A stretch of DNA of 64,000 nt, from positions 43,082-107,081 of the forward strand of contig JAFYUI010000004.1 in the NCBI GenBank assembly GCA_017549565.1, read 5' to 3'. Positions 36,121 to 46,052 of the stretch are shown piece after piece. The notes below the pieces were generated by a model, which saw only the letters and a program-made list of their open reading frames with translations, was not told the origin of the DNA and ran no database searches. A program made the position numbers and the translations under genes. The stretch's first letter is position 1. Every line of letters begins with the position of its first letter. This DNA is from Clostridia bacterium (GTDB taxonomy: Bacteria; Bacillota; Clostridia; Oscillospirales; Acutalibacteraceae).

Positions 36121-37010
36121 TTATTTTTGCGATTTACTGCCTCCCAGGGCTTTAAATCTTTTAATTCATCAAATAACTGCAAATATGACTCGAATCGGGT
36201 CTTTTCAATTTCACCCTTTTCTACCGCCTCAATAACCGCACAACCCGACTCTTTGGTGTGGGTGCAGGAGGTAAAACGGCAGTTATAAATATTATCCTTA
36301 AAATCGGGAAAAAGTTCAGGTAAAAGTTCTTTAAAACGATAGTCATTGGTTTGGGTTTCAAATGCCGAAAAACCTGGGGTGTCAACCACATAACCGCCAA
36401 AGGAAAGTGTATATGCTTCAATATGGCGGGTAGTGTGTCTGCCGCGGCCTAAATGCTCACTTACCTCGCCCGTTTTGATAACACTTTCACCAAAAAGTCG
36501 GTTTAATATGCTCGATTTTCCAACGCCGGAATTTCCCGTAAAGGCGCTTGTTGAATCCTTAAGCTCGGCTTTTAGTTCATCAATGCCTTCACCCGTTTGG
36601 GCGGAAACCACAAATGCTTTAAAGCCCGAATTTTTATAAATTTTAAGCCAGTCGGAAAAATCACCCATATCACATTTGTTAAAAACAATTATGGGCTCGA
36701 TATTATTATAAACCGCAATAGCGCTGATTTTATCAATTATAAAGGAATTGGGCGCAGGGGTTTGAAAGGAAGACACAATAAAAAGCTTATCAATGTTTGC
36801 AACATTGGGGCGCAGCAAAACATTTTTGCGGTCCAATATGCTATTCACAACACCTTTGGCCCCGTCTGTAATTTCAAACTCTACCCTATCGCCAACCAAG
36901 GGGGAAACCCCGCTTTTGCGAAAGCTTCCCCTTGCTTTACATTCATATATTACATTGTCGCTTTCGACATAATAGAAACCCGAAAGCGCCTTAATAATAA
37001 TGCCTACCAT
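36117..37010 (-). CDS. rsgA: Ribosome small-subunit-dependent GTPase RsgA
   Basis: Circularly permuted GTPase that assists late 30S maturation. 297 residues: N-terminal OB fold (about 1-70), then G4 NKCD before the P-loop GNSGVGKSS and DTPGFS, and a C-terminal zinc site with CxxxxCxH and a further Cys (CRFTSCTHTKESGC). The start overlaps the prkC end by 7 nt. In Bacillus the homologue is a PrkC/PrpC substrate-pathway neighbour. Confidence 0.95.
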   Translation of the reverse strand: MVGIIIKALSGFYYVESDNVIYECKARGSFRKSGVSPLVGDRVEFEITDGAKGVVNSILDRKNVLLRPNVANIDKLFIVSSFQTPAPNSFIIDKISAIAVYNNIEPIIVFNKCDMGDFSDWLKIYKNSGFKAFVVSAQTGEGIDELKAELKDSTSAFTGNSGVGKSSILNRLFGESVIKTGEVSEHLGRGRHTTRHIEAYTLSFGGYVVDTPGFSAFETQTNDYRFKELLPELFPDFKDNIYNCRFTSCTHTKESGCAVIEAVEKGEIEKTRFESYLQLFDELKDLKPWEAVNRKNK

Positions 37011-38986
37011 AAATTAAAAAATCCCGTTCCGTAATGGTTTATGCTAACTAATTCGGCTTTTGAGCTTGCACGGAAATTAACCGAAATAAACATATAATCA
37101 AGCGATGCTTCATTTTCAGGGGTGATTTTAACGACATATTTTGCAGTTTTCGAGGTTGAAACCACATTTTTAAAGGTGTAAGTGCTAACCTTTGTGAAAT
37201 CAAGCTTCTCGCTTGTCATAAGCTCTCGGCCGTCATCGGTCCAAAGGGAAACCGTGCAAATTTTCTTTTCATAATTTTCAGGAAGTTCAATATCAAGGTC
37301 TGCCTTATATGTGCCCTTACTTACATAAAGCTTAATTTCAGTGCCTTCGGGGATTTTCTTGCTTGTTGAATCAGGTGTTTGGCTAATTACATAACCCTTT
37401 GGCTGATATTTTTGGTTCCAAGCAATGTCAACCTCTTCAACAGTTACAAGTAATTTAAGATCTTGAAGCTTTTCTCTTGCTTGTTCAACCGGTTCACCAA
37501 CAACATTAGGAACATCAAGCATAACGGTGGGCTTACCTGTTGAAACAAAGATTGTTACAGTTGCACCCTCGGCAACGGTTGTATAGCGTTCGGGCTCTGT
37601 ACGGATAACATGACCTGCCTCGTACTCGTCACTTGCCATTTCGGTAATTAAAACCTTAAAGCCGTTTGCTTCAAGCTCGCTATATGCGGCGGATTCGGTC
37701 TTGTCGGTAACATCATTTACCTTTTTGGTTTTTGGTCCCATACTTATATAAAGTGTTATATCGGTATCAGATTTAACCTTATTACCCTCTTTAATCGACT
37801 GCTCATAAACAATACCATAAGCATAGTCGGCATTATGACCCCACTCCTCTTTAAAGTTGAAGTCGATTTCATACTGCTCATTCTTCTTAATGTCTTCAAG
37901 CTTTTGACCAATAAATTTAGGGGTTGGGATATTATCGGTAGCACCGCCACGTAAAAAATTAAACAAAGCGAAACCGAACAAAACAACAGTTGCCAACACC
38001 AAAGCAATAGCAATACCTGTTAAAATTGGCAAAATACCGCTTTTTTCTTTTTGTGCGGTGTTCTTCTTCGGTGTATTTTCTTCGGGTGTATCAACTAAAC
38101 CACCAACAAAGCGTGTGGGAGAATCATCAACAAAATAATTGTAATTAAAGGACATTGATGGGTCTTTTCTAAAATTACCCAAATCACAAAGCATTTCAGA
38201 AGCGGTTTGATAGCGCTTGTCTTGGCTTTTTTGCATTGCGTGCATTGTGATTTGTTCAAGTCCCAAAGGAATTGAAGCGTTAATTTCGGTTGGTAACTGT
38301 GGGTCACGCTGTAACTGCATAATAGCAACCGACACGGCGCTTTCAGCTTGGAAAGGCAATTTGCCTGTAAGCATTTCATAAAGCATTACACCAACCGAAT
38401 AAATATCGGTTTTTTCGTCGGTCTTTTCGCCCCTTGCCTGTTCAGGGCTGATATAATGCACCGAGCCAATGGCCTTATCAGTAATGGTGCGTTGGTCGCT
38501 GCGCGAAAAACGGGCAATGCCAAAGTCAGTAACCTTAATTGTGCCGTCAGCCAAAACCATAATATTTTGGGGCTTAACATCGCGGTGAACAATACCCTTG
38601 TCATGCGCGTGTTGAAGTGCTTTAAGAATTTGGATAGTGAAATGAACAGCATCCTTCCAACGAAGACTGCCTTCGTTTTCAATATATTCTTTAAGGGTAA
38701 TGCCCTCGATATATTCCATAACGATATACTGAATAAGGTCGCCAAATGAAACATCATAAACATTTACAATGTTTGGGTGTGAAAGCATTGCAATGGCTTT
38801 AGATTCATTTTTAAAACGACGCAAAAATTCATCATTTGATAAAAATTCATCTTTTAAAATTTTAATGGCAACCATACGGTTTTCTTGGTTATCAAATGCC
38901 TTATAAACGCGGGCCATACCGCCTTCGCCCAAAATTTCGCGTATTTCATATCTGCCGTCAAGGCGTTTACCTACATACTTATCCAT
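37004..38986 (-). CDS. prkC: Serine/threonine protein kinase with PASTA domains (PrkC/PknB)
   Basis: Membrane receptor-like kinase sensing wall fragments or lipid II, controlling growth, division and germination. The ATG at 38986 follows AAAGGATG; an upstream extension to 39022 would overlap prpC. About 660 residues: kinase domain (1-270) with GEGGMARVYKA, VAIKILK, HRDVKPQN and DFGIARFS, a juxtamembrane stretch, one membrane helix (about 333-357), then three PASTA repeats (about 368-565) and a C-terminal beta domain. Paired with the PP2C phosphatase upstream (16-nt gap). Confidence 0.95.
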   Translation of the reverse strand: MDKYVGKRLDGRYEIREILGEGGMARVYKAFDNQENRMVAIKILKDEFLSNDEFLRRFKNESKAIAMLSHPNIVNVYDVSFGDLIQYIVMEYIEGITLKEYIENEGSLRWKDAVHFTIQILKALQHAHDKGIVHRDVKPQNIMVLADGTIKVTDFGIARFSRSDQRTITDKAIGSVHYISPEQARGEKTDEKTDIYSVGVMLYEMLTGKLPFQAESAVSVAIMQLQRDPQLPTEINASIPLGLEQITMHAMQKSQDKRYQTASEMLCDLGNFRKDPSMSFNYNYFVDDSPTRFVGGLVDTPEENTPKKNTAQKEKSGILPILTGIAIALVLATVVLFGFALFNFLRGGATDNIPTPKFIGQKLEDIKKNEQYEIDFNFKEEWGHNADYAYGIVYEQSIKEGNKVKSDTDITLYISMGPKTKKVNDVTDKTESAAYSELEANGFKVLITEMASDEYEAGHVIRTEPERYTTVAEGATVTIFVSTGKPTVMLDVPNVVGEPVEQAREKLQDLKLLVTVEEVDIAWNQKYQPKGYVISQTPDSTSKKIPEGTEIKLYVSKGTYKADLDIELPENYEKKICTVSLWTDDGRELMTSEKLDFTKVSTYTFKNVVSTSKTAKYVVKITPENEASLDYMFISVNFRASSKAELVSINHYGTGFFNLW

Positions 38987-39002
38987 AAAATTCATCCTTT
39001 CA

Positions 39003-39734
39003 TTACTTGGTGAGTGTAACAACAGTTATGTTGTCACCGCCACCACCCGCATTTGCAAGGTTAACAAGCATTTCGGGTACAAAACTAATGTCGTTTTCTT
39101 TAAATGTTTTAAGTATAGCGTCACCGGGCGCAAAATTTGTAAGACCGTCAGTGCAAAGCAAAAGAGTTTGACCTTCACCTAAAACCATTTCACCTGTGTC
39201 AACCGCCACATCCTCCATAGCACCAAGCGCACGGGTAATTACATTCTTTCGTGGGTGCTTTACGGCATCCTCGGGGGTGATTTCGCCCGATTCGATAAGG
39301 GTTTGAACTATCGAATGGTCACGGGTTATTTGGGTGATTTCATCGGTTATAAGATAAAGTCGGCTGTCACCAACATGGGCATAGGCCACTTCATTACCCT
39401 TTATAACAACCACAACCGCAGTTGTTCCCATTCCTTTTAAGTTTTCATCCTTTGATGCCATATCAAAAAGTGTGATATTAGCACTTGTTAGGGCATTTTT
39501 TAAAACCTTTGTAAAATCCCCAATAGACATTTTTTTGCGGTAAGAATTGATAATATATTCGCTTATTATTTTAACGGCAGTTTGGCTGGCAACTTCACCT
39601 GCGTTTGCACCGCCCATACCGTCGCACACAACAGCAAATGCAATATCCTGTGAAATTTCACCCGCAAAAAACGCATCTTGATTAAGTGAACGCTCTTTGC
39701 CGATGTCAATTTGACTGTAAATTTTCACAGACAT
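39003..39734 (-). CDS. prpC: PP2C-family protein phosphatase PrpC
   Basis: Mn/Mg-dependent Ser/Thr phosphatase that reverses PrkC phosphorylation. 243 residues with the metal motifs RSLNQDAFF, VCDGMGGANAGEVAS, HVGDSRLYL and GGGDNITVV. The start ATG is only 3 nt from AAAGGAGG, while a GTG two codons later has better spacing, so the N-terminus may be two residues shorter. It overlaps the end of rlmN by 29 nt, showing tight coupling. Confidence 0.95.
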   Translation of the reverse strand: MSVKIYSQIDIGKERSLNQDAFFAGEISQDIAFAVVCDGMGGANAGEVASQTAVKIISEYIINSYRKKMSIGDFTKVLKNALTSANITLFDMASKDENLKGMGTTAVVVVIKGNEVAYAHVGDSRLYLITDEITQITRDHSIVQTLIESGEITPEDAVKHPRKNVITRALGAMEDVAVDTGEMVLGEGQTLLLCTDGLTNFAPGDAILKTFKENDISFVPEMLVNLANAGGGGDNITVVTLTK

Positions 39735-40764
39735 TCTCCTCCTTTACTTTTCGTCTTAACTGACCGCAAGAAGCGTCGATATCGGCGCCTAATGTTCGGC
39801 GGACAGTTGCGTTAATCCCATTTTTTATAAGTCTTTCTTTAAAATGAATTATTCTATTCATATCCGGCTTTTTAAAGGAATTTTCCTTAACCGGATTTGC
39901 AGGTATTAAATTAACGTGGCACATTATACCGCGAAGCCGTTTTGCAAGCTCGTCGGCACAAGCATCACTGTCGTTTACATTTTCAATTAAAGCATATTCA
40001 AAAGAAATTCGGCGGGCGGTAACCTTTTGGTATTCCCGACAAGCTGATAAAAGCTCATCAACGCCCCATTTTTTATTAACCCTCATCATACTGCTTCTTA
40101 TTTCATCATTCGGTGCGTGAAGCGAAATTGAAAGTGTTATTGGGAAATTATAGTCCTTTAAATCCTTAATTCTGCTAACCACACCCGAGGTTGAAAGCGA
40201 GATATGTCGAAGTCCAATATTTAATCCGTTATCGTTTGACACAAGTTTTAAAAACTTAACCGAATTATCAAAGTTATCAAGCGGCTCGCCCATACCCATC
40301 ATAACAACATTTGAAATTCTTATGTTGTTATCACGCTGCGCTGTGGTGATTTGTGCCAGCATCTCAGATGGGGTTAGGTTTCTATAAAGCCCGTCAATAC
40401 CCGATGCACAAAAACTGCAACCCATTCGGCAACCAACTTGGGTAGAAATGCAAATTGTATATCCGTGTTCATATTTCATAACAACCGATTCTACACATTC
40501 GCCGTCAAAAAGCTCGAAAACATACTTAACTGTGCCATCAATTTTTGAAACAAACTTTTTAACAATTTCGGCCTTTGCAATATAGCATTTTTCTTTTAAA
40601 ATGTCCCGAAGATTTTTGGGGATATTTGTCATCTCGTCAAAATCATCAATACCCTGCTGAAGCCATTTAAAAAGCTGATTAGCCCTGAATTTTGGTTGTG
40701 AAAGCTCGTTTAAAAAACCTATAAGCTCATTTTCATCCATTGACCTTATATCAATTTTATCCAA
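39706..40764 (-). CDS. rlmN: 23S rRNA (adenine2503-C2)/tRNA methyltransferase RlmN
   Basis: Radical SAM enzyme methylating A2503 of 23S rRNA and A37 of some tRNAs. 352 residues with the [4Fe-4S] motif CRMGCSFC, the GMGEPLDN element and a conserved C-terminal cysteine near ADIDASCGQL. It overlaps prpC by 29 nt at its 3' end and follows rsmB by 15 nt. Confidence 0.96.
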   Translation of the reverse strand: MDKIDIRSMDENELIGFLNELSQPKFRANQLFKWLQQGIDDFDEMTNIPKNLRDILKEKCYIAKAEIVKKFVSKIDGTVKYVFELFDGECVESVVMKYEHGYTICISTQVGCRMGCSFCASGIDGLYRNLTPSEMLAQITTAQRDNNIRISNVVMMGMGEPLDNFDNSVKFLKLVSNDNGLNIGLRHISLSTSGVVSRIKDLKDYNFPITLSISLHAPNDEIRSSMMRVNKKWGVDELLSACREYQKVTARRISFEYALIENVNDSDACADELAKRLRGIMCHVNLIPANPVKENSFKKPDMNRIIHFKERLIKNGINATVRRTLGADIDASCGQLRRKVKEENVCENLQSN

Positions 40765-40779
40765 GGCGTTCTCCCCTTT

Positions 40780-42042
40780 CTAAATCTTTTCAAGCAGTGC
40801 ACAGAAAAAACCGTCGGTGCCGTCGATATGCGGCATAAAGGTGTGACTGTAATTTAATTTAAAATCTTTATTCTTTGCCAAAAATTCATCAACAATTTCT
40901 TCATTTTCGGCTTTTCTTAAAGTGCAGGTTGAATAAAGTAATTTTCCACCTGCTTTTAAATAATTTTTAGCGTTTTGTAAAATTTCTAACTGAATTTTAG
41001 GTAAATTGTTAAACTCTTCAAAGTCCTTATACTTTATGTCGGGCTTGCGCCTAATAATACCAAGCCCCGAACAAGGCACATCACAAAGCACACAATCAAA
41101 TTCGCCTAAATCGGCATTATATACTGTTGCATCTTGCACAATGGGTTTTATTATATCAAGACCTAAACGATTTGCTGATTTTTTAATAAGCTCACATTTG
41201 TGGTCATAAATATCGCAGGATATTATTTCGCCTTTGTTTTCCATTAAAAGCGCCATCCCAAAACTTTTGCCACCCGGGGCGGCACACATATCCAAAACCC
41301 TATCATTTGGTTTTGGTTCAAGCACCGATACCGCAGTTTGAGATGCAGTGTCCTGCACGTGAAAATGCCCCTGTTTATAAAGTGGGTTATTTTCAACCGA
41401 AATGCCTTTATTTATAATAACAGCGCCATTGGGTGTTGTTTTTTCGCAATCCACACCAATTTCATCAATAAATACATCTATATCGGTTTTAAGGGTGTTT
41501 ACCCTAACCGTTAAAGGTGCGGGCTTTAGTGCCTGGCTTAAAAGCGATACCGCATTATCAATGCCATAGTCACCAATAAAACTTTCAATTATTTTAACGG
41601 GGCAAGAAAACTTAACCGATAAAGAATGAATTGAATTATCTTGTGGCAAAAGGTTTTCTTCCCTTAAAACATTGCGAAGAACGGCATTTACAAACCCCGA
41701 AAATTTACTGTCTTTCGAATTTTTAACAAGCTTTACCGCCTCGTTTACTGCGGCACTTTCGGGGACTTTGTCCATAAACATTATTTGATAAACTGCCACC
41801 CTTAAAGCGTCAAGCACAAAGGGTGAAAGCTTTTTAAGTGGGGTTTTAATAAACCTTTTAAGCACATAATCAAGGGTTATTTTGCGGTCCAACACACCAT
41901 AAATTAAAGCAGTTGCAAACGCCTTGTCATTAGGTGTTAAATCACTTTCTTTTAAAAAGGAATTAACCGCTATGTTAGAATATGCACCCTGAGAATTTAT
42001 TTTGTTAAGTGCCAAAACAGCAATTTTTCTTGGGTTTGCCAT
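40780..42042 (-). CDS. rsmB: 16S rRNA (cytosine967-C5)-methyltransferase RsmB
   Basis: Methylates C967 of 16S rRNA. About 420 residues from the ATG at 42042, which lies 1 nt after the fmt stop and is preceded by GGTGA. N-terminal NusB-like RNA-binding domain (about 1-140), then a Rossmann methyltransferase with DMCAAPGGKS, CDVPCSGLG (catalytic Cys) and the second conserved Cys in YSTCTL. Confidence 0.95.
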   Translation of the reverse strand: MANPRKIAVLALNKINSQGAYSNIAVNSFLKESDLTPNDKAFATALIYGVLDRKITLDYVLKRFIKTPLKKLSPFVLDALRVAVYQIMFMDKVPESAAVNEAVKLVKNSKDSKFSGFVNAVLRNVLREENLLPQDNSIHSLSVKFSCPVKIIESFIGDYGIDNAVSLLSQALKPAPLTVRVNTLKTDIDVFIDEIGVDCEKTTPNGAVIINKGISVENNPLYKQGHFHVQDTASQTAVSVLEPKPNDRVLDMCAAPGGKSFGMALLMENKGEIISCDIYDHKCELIKKSANRLGLDIIKPIVQDATVYNADLGEFDCVLCDVPCSGLGIIRRKPDIKYKDFEEFNNLPKIQLEILQNAKNYLKAGGKLLYSTCTLRKAENEEIVDEFLAKNKDFKLNYSHTFMPHIDGTDGFFCALLEKI

Positions 42043-42043
42043 T

Positions 42044-42970
42044 TTATTCACCAACTACCGTACCTAAGGGTATTTGCTTACCGCAAAGGTATTGCTTTGC
42101 TTCCATCACCTTTGACCCCTCGGCTTGAAGCACCAAAATATCAAGTGCAAAACCGTCGCCGCAAGCAACTGACAATACACCGTTATTACCAACAATAGTA
42201 CCTGCCGGCATTGAGGTTTTACCGCCGACTGCGGCTTTTATAACCTTCATACGCTTGCCATCCATAAAAAAGTACGCACAGGGCCAAGAATAATAACCTC
42301 TTGCAGCGTTAAAAAGCACTTTGGCGGGTTTGTTAAAATCAAGTAATGCCATTTCCTTTTTAATTATAGGCGCATAGGTGGCGTCCCCTTCTTGCTTTTT
42401 GGGGGTAATTTCACCTTTTTCTAACTTTTCAATAGTAGAAAGCATTAAATCGGCACTTATATCAGAAAGGCGTTCAAAAAGCTCTTCGGCGGTTTCGTTA
42501 TCGCCAATATCAACTTTAAAGGTTTCTAAAATATCGCCTGTGTCCATACCCTCATCCATAAGCTGAGTTGTAACACCTGTTTCAGTTTCACCACACACAA
42601 TGCACCACTGAATAGGTGATGCACCGCGATATTTCGGTAAAAGGGATGCGTGACCGTTAACGCATCCATATTTGGCGGCAGTTAAAATTTCTTTTGGCAA
42701 AATTTTACCATAAGCCACAACCACAATAACATCGGGGTTAATATTGTTAATTATTTCAAGTGCCTCACCCGTTCTAACCGAATTTGGCTGATAAACAGGG
42801 ATATTATGGCTTTCAGCACAAACCTTAACGGGCGGTGGTGTTAAAACCTGTTTTCTGCCCACGGGCTTGTCGGGTTGGGCAAAAACTGCCGCAACCGTAT
42901 GCTCTGATTCAACAAGCTTTTCAAGGGTTTTCACCGCATAGTCGGGTGTGCCCATAAAAACAATTTTCAT
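42044..42970 (-). CDS. fmt: Methionyl-tRNA formyltransferase
   Basis: Formylates initiator Met-tRNA. 308 residues: N-terminal formyl-folate domain with VFMGTPDYAV, the catalytic HASLLPKYRGASPIQW and DTGDI, and a C-terminal OB fold. Overlaps the def stop by one base (TAATG). The def-fmt pair is a universal coupling of N-formyl addition and removal. Confidence 0.97.
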   Translation of the reverse strand: MKIVFMGTPDYAVKTLEKLVESEHTVAAVFAQPDKPVGRKQVLTPPPVKVCAESHNIPVYQPNSVRTGEALEIINNINPDVIVVVAYGKILPKEILTAAKYGCVNGHASLLPKYRGASPIQWCIVCGETETGVTTQLMDEGMDTGDILETFKVDIGDNETAEELFERLSDISADLMLSTIEKLEKGEITPKKQEGDATYAPIIKKEMALLDFNKPAKVLFNAARGYYSWPCAYFFMDGKRMKVIKAAVGGKTSMPAGTIVGNNGVLSVACGDGFALDILVLQAEGSKVMEAKQYLCGKQIPLGTVVGE

Positions 42971-43410
42971 TATCTTTTTACCTTATCAATATATAAAATT
43001 CCATCAAGGTGGTCAATTTCGTGGCAAAGCGCACGGGCTTTAAGACCCTCACCCTCAACCACAAAGTTGTTGCCGTTTCTGTCCTGTGCCCTAACCTTTA
43101 CATACATAGGGCGCTGGACATCAGCATATTCGTTTGGCACCGAAAGGCAACCCTCTTGACCGATTTGACTTCCGCTTTGCTCCATAATAACGGGGTTTAC
43201 AAGCTCAATTAAGCCGTCGCCAACATCAATTATACAAAAACGGCGAAGAATACCAACCTGCGGTGCTGCAAGACCAACACCATCGGCCTCGTACATAGTG
43301 TCCTTCATATCGTCAAGTATCATTGCAAGCTTGTCATCAAAATTGAGCTGTGTGCGGCATATTTTTCTTAAAACATCGTCGCCTTTTTTTACAATATTTC
43401 TTATAGCCAT
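42970..43410 (-). CDS. def: Peptide deformylase
   Basis: Fe/Zn metalloprotease removing the formyl group from nascent proteins. 146 residues with the three active-site motifs GVGLAAPQVG, EGCLSVP (metal Cys) and HEIDHLDG (metal His residues). Shorter type II-like insertions are absent, so it is a compact type I enzyme. 22 nt after priA. Confidence 0.97.
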   Translation of the reverse strand: MAIRNIVKKGDDVLRKICRTQLNFDDKLAMILDDMKDTMYEADGVGLAAPQVGILRRFCIIDVGDGLIELVNPVIMEQSGSQIGQEGCLSVPNEYADVQRPMYVKVRAQDRNGNNFVVEGEGLKARALCHEIDHLDGILYIDKVKR

Positions 43411-43432
43411 TAAAAATTCACCGTGCTGTTCT

Positions 43433-45844
43433 TTAAATTATTGTTTCGGGGTTAACATCCACCGAAACGGTTGCATTTTTTTGTGTTTTTAAATCTATCG
43501 CGCCCTTAAGCATTTCGCGAAAGCGCTTATTGTACTTGCATTTAATAATCAAGCGGTATCTGTAACGGTTATTGACCTTTGCCACCGATGATGGTGACGG
43601 GCCCAAAATAATGACTTTAACATCCTTAAATTCATTATTTATCATTTCCCGAATTTTGCCAAAAATTTGATTTATGGCTTTTTGGGCTTCTTCCTTAAAG
43701 GGCGACTGTGTGTAAACCGCGCATATATCACAATAAGGCGGATAGGTCATAAGTGACCTTGTCATTATTTCCTGATTATAAAAGCTTTCATAATCCTGCT
43801 CTTTTGCAAAGGAAACAATTTGGCTTTCGGGGTTTACGGTTTGAATAATTGCCCTGCCCTTTTTGTCCCCTCTGCCTGCCCTGCCGACAACCTGTGTCAG
43901 TAGCGCAAAGCAGCGTTCAAAGCTTTTAAAATCTTCACTGTACATTGCGGCATCGGCACCCATTACGCCAACCAGCGTAACATTTGGAAAGTCAAGCCCC
44001 TTTGCCACCATTTGTGTGCCCAAAAGTATATCATATTCGCCCTTTGCAAAAGCCGAAAGATATGTTTGGTAAGAATCACGCGATACCGTGCTGTCGGCAT
44101 CTAAACGCAAGATTTTAGCATTTGGGAACATTATCTGCAGCTCCTCTGCCGCCTTTTGTGTGCCAAGCCCCATAAATTTAAGGTGACCGCTGTCACATTC
44201 GGGGCACTTTTCGGTTATTGGTTGTGAATAACCGCAATAATGACACATAAGCCGTTTATTAGCCGAATGATATGTCAACGAAACACTGCAATTAGGGCAA
44301 GTGGCAACATAGCTGCAAGACGGACAAGAAATATATGTGTTATGCCCCCTGCGGTTAAGCAGTAAAATTGCTTGGTTGCCGTTTTCAAGGGTTTCGTTTA
44401 TTGCTTTGTAAAGCTCTTCACTAACGGGTGAAGAATTGCCGTTTAAAATTTCTTTTTTCATATCCACCACAGTAACCTCGGGCAGATGTGAATTGTTAAA
44501 ACGGTTTTTAAGGGTGAAAAGTGAATATTTACCCTTTTTAGCCGCAGTAAAGCTTTCAACTGAAGGTGTAGCAGAAGCCAAGCATAAAAGCCCCTTGTGA
44601 TAAAGCGTTCTAAACTTTGCCAGCTCCCTTGTGTGAAAGCGGGGTGATTTTTCCGATTTATAGGTATGCTCCTGCTCCTCATCAATGATGATAAGCCCAA
44701 GCTTTTTAAAGGGCGCAAAAATTGCGCTTCGTGTACCTATTGCAATTAAAGCATCGCCATTTTTAATACGGGTCCATTCATCCATACGCTGTCCCATAGA
44801 CATAGCGCTGTGAAAAACCGCAATTTTATTGCCGTAACGCTTTGTAAAAATATCAATAATTTGAGGTGTCAGGGCAATTTCGGGCACCATAACGATAACA
44901 CCCTCGCCCCTTTGTGAAACTTCATCCACAAGCCGTAAAAACACCTGTGTCTTGCCCGAGCCGGTAACACCATATAACAGTGAAACCTCGGGTTCGGCGC
45001 TTTGCCATTTTTGACGCAGTCCTTCAAAAGCGGTTTGTTGTTCATCAGTTAAAACAATGGGCACCGGCGTTGGTGTAACATTTGTTTTATAAGGCGAACG
45101 GAAAATTTGCCTTTCAAAACTAATGAGCACATTTTTTTCTATAAGGTTTTCAATAACCGACATTGAAACACCTGTAAAATAGCGTAATTCCTTTACACTT
45201 GCGGTTTCAATATCACAAAGTAAATCAACAACCTCTTTTTGTCTTGGGGTAAGCTTTTGTGACTGATAATCATCCGTAAGGCGCACCCATTTTTGTGTTG
45301 CGTCCCCCACCTTTTGCTTGGTTTCGCTGTTTTTTATTAAAGCTTCCCTTTCGGTCATTTGCTTCAATAAATCACTCGATACCTCAAAGGTAGAGATAAT
45401 TTCATCCTCACTTTTTTCACCTTTGGTTTTTAAAAAAGTGAAAATCTCCCGTTCGGTGTCGCTTAAAAGTTCTAAACCCAAAAAGTCAAGATTTGCCGAA
45501 TAAAAATTAACAAGTCGGTGGTTAAGCCCTGTCGGCAGCATTGAAGACACAGCGTCATACCTTGTGCAAAATACGGTTTCATGCATAAATTCGCACATTT
45601 TAAGCATTTCATCACTTAAAACGGGCTTGTCATCAATAACCGACAAAACAGTTTTAAGGTCATAGGTTTCAGCATCGGCCGTTTCAAAAACCATTGCTTG
45701 CTTTGGGGTGTTGCCCCTGCCAAAAGGCACCAAGACCCTTTGACCGCGTAAAAGCTGCATTTTAGGTGGAACAGCATAAGAATAAAGCTTATCAAAAGCA
45801 TAGGTAGCACCACTTAAAGCAACCTTAACCGTTAAGCCAATCAT
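43433..45844 (-). CDS. priA: Primosomal protein N' (replication restart helicase PriA)
   Basis: 3'-5' helicase that reloads the replisome at stalled forks. 803 residues: N-terminal 3'-DNA-binding domain (from LYSYAVP), helicase core with GVTGSGKTQVF (Walker A), DEEQEHTYK (motif II) and LLGTQMVAKGLDFPNVTLVG. Eight cysteines in CPSC..CPNC..CHYC..CPEC bind two zinc ions. 31 nt downstream of rpoZ; coaBC, which lies between them in Bacillus, is missing. Confidence 0.96.
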   Translation of the reverse strand: MIGLTVKVALSGATYAFDKLYSYAVPPKMQLLRGQRVLVPFGRGNTPKQAMVFETADAETYDLKTVLSVIDDKPVLSDEMLKMCEFMHETVFCTRYDAVSSMLPTGLNHRLVNFYSANLDFLGLELLSDTEREIFTFLKTKGEKSEDEIISTFEVSSDLLKQMTEREALIKNSETKQKVGDATQKWVRLTDDYQSQKLTPRQKEVVDLLCDIETASVKELRYFTGVSMSVIENLIEKNVLISFERQIFRSPYKTNVTPTPVPIVLTDEQQTAFEGLRQKWQSAEPEVSLLYGVTGSGKTQVFLRLVDEVSQRGEGVIVMVPEIALTPQIIDIFTKRYGNKIAVFHSAMSMGQRMDEWTRIKNGDALIAIGTRSAIFAPFKKLGLIIIDEEQEHTYKSEKSPRFHTRELAKFRTLYHKGLLCLASATPSVESFTAAKKGKYSLFTLKNRFNNSHLPEVTVVDMKKEILNGNSSPVSEELYKAINETLENGNQAILLLNRRGHNTYISCPSCSYVATCPNCSVSLTYHSANKRLMCHYCGYSQPITEKCPECDSGHLKFMGLGTQKAAEELQIMFPNAKILRLDADSTVSRDSYQTYLSAFAKGEYDILLGTQMVAKGLDFPNVTLVGVMGADAAMYSEDFKSFERCFALLTQVVGRAGRGDKKGRAIIQTVNPESQIVSFAKEQDYESFYNQEIMTRSLMTYPPYCDICAVYTQSPFKEEAQKAINQIFGKIREMINNEFKDVKVIILGPSPSSVAKVNNRYRYRLIIKCKYNKRFREMLKGAIDLKTQKNATVSVDVNPETII

Positions 45845-45875
45845 ACCTGTCCCTCCCTTTTAGATTTTTAAAAGC

Positions 45876-46052
45876 TTATTTAATTTCGCTTGCTATTTTA
45901 TCAATAGCAACCGAAACGGGCTTTTCAATAGAAATTTCGCCTGTTTCTTCTTGTTTTTGTGAAATGTCACGGGCTGTGTGAGCCACATCAATTACCAAGC
46001 GGTAACGGTTTTCATAATTTCCAATCAATTTACCAATATTAGGATTCAACAT
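45876..46052 (-). CDS. rpoZ: RNA polymerase omega subunit
   Basis: Small assembly subunit of RNA polymerase, 58 residues from the ATG at 46052 (site GGAG seven or so nt upstream). It contains NRYRLVIDVAHTARDISQ, the omega beta-prime-binding helix, and a C-terminal PVSVAIDKIASEI. The start overlaps gmk by 14 nt. gmk-rpoZ is a conserved pair. Confidence 0.93.
   Translation of the reverse strand: MLNPNIGKLIGNYENRYRLVIDVAHTARDISQKQEETGEISIEKPVSVAIDKIASEIK

Noticed and set aside
35768-36235. 155-codon plus-strand frame after gpmI
   Set aside because: It begins within the gpmI terminator and runs antisense to spoVM, the 49-residue gene and rsgA.
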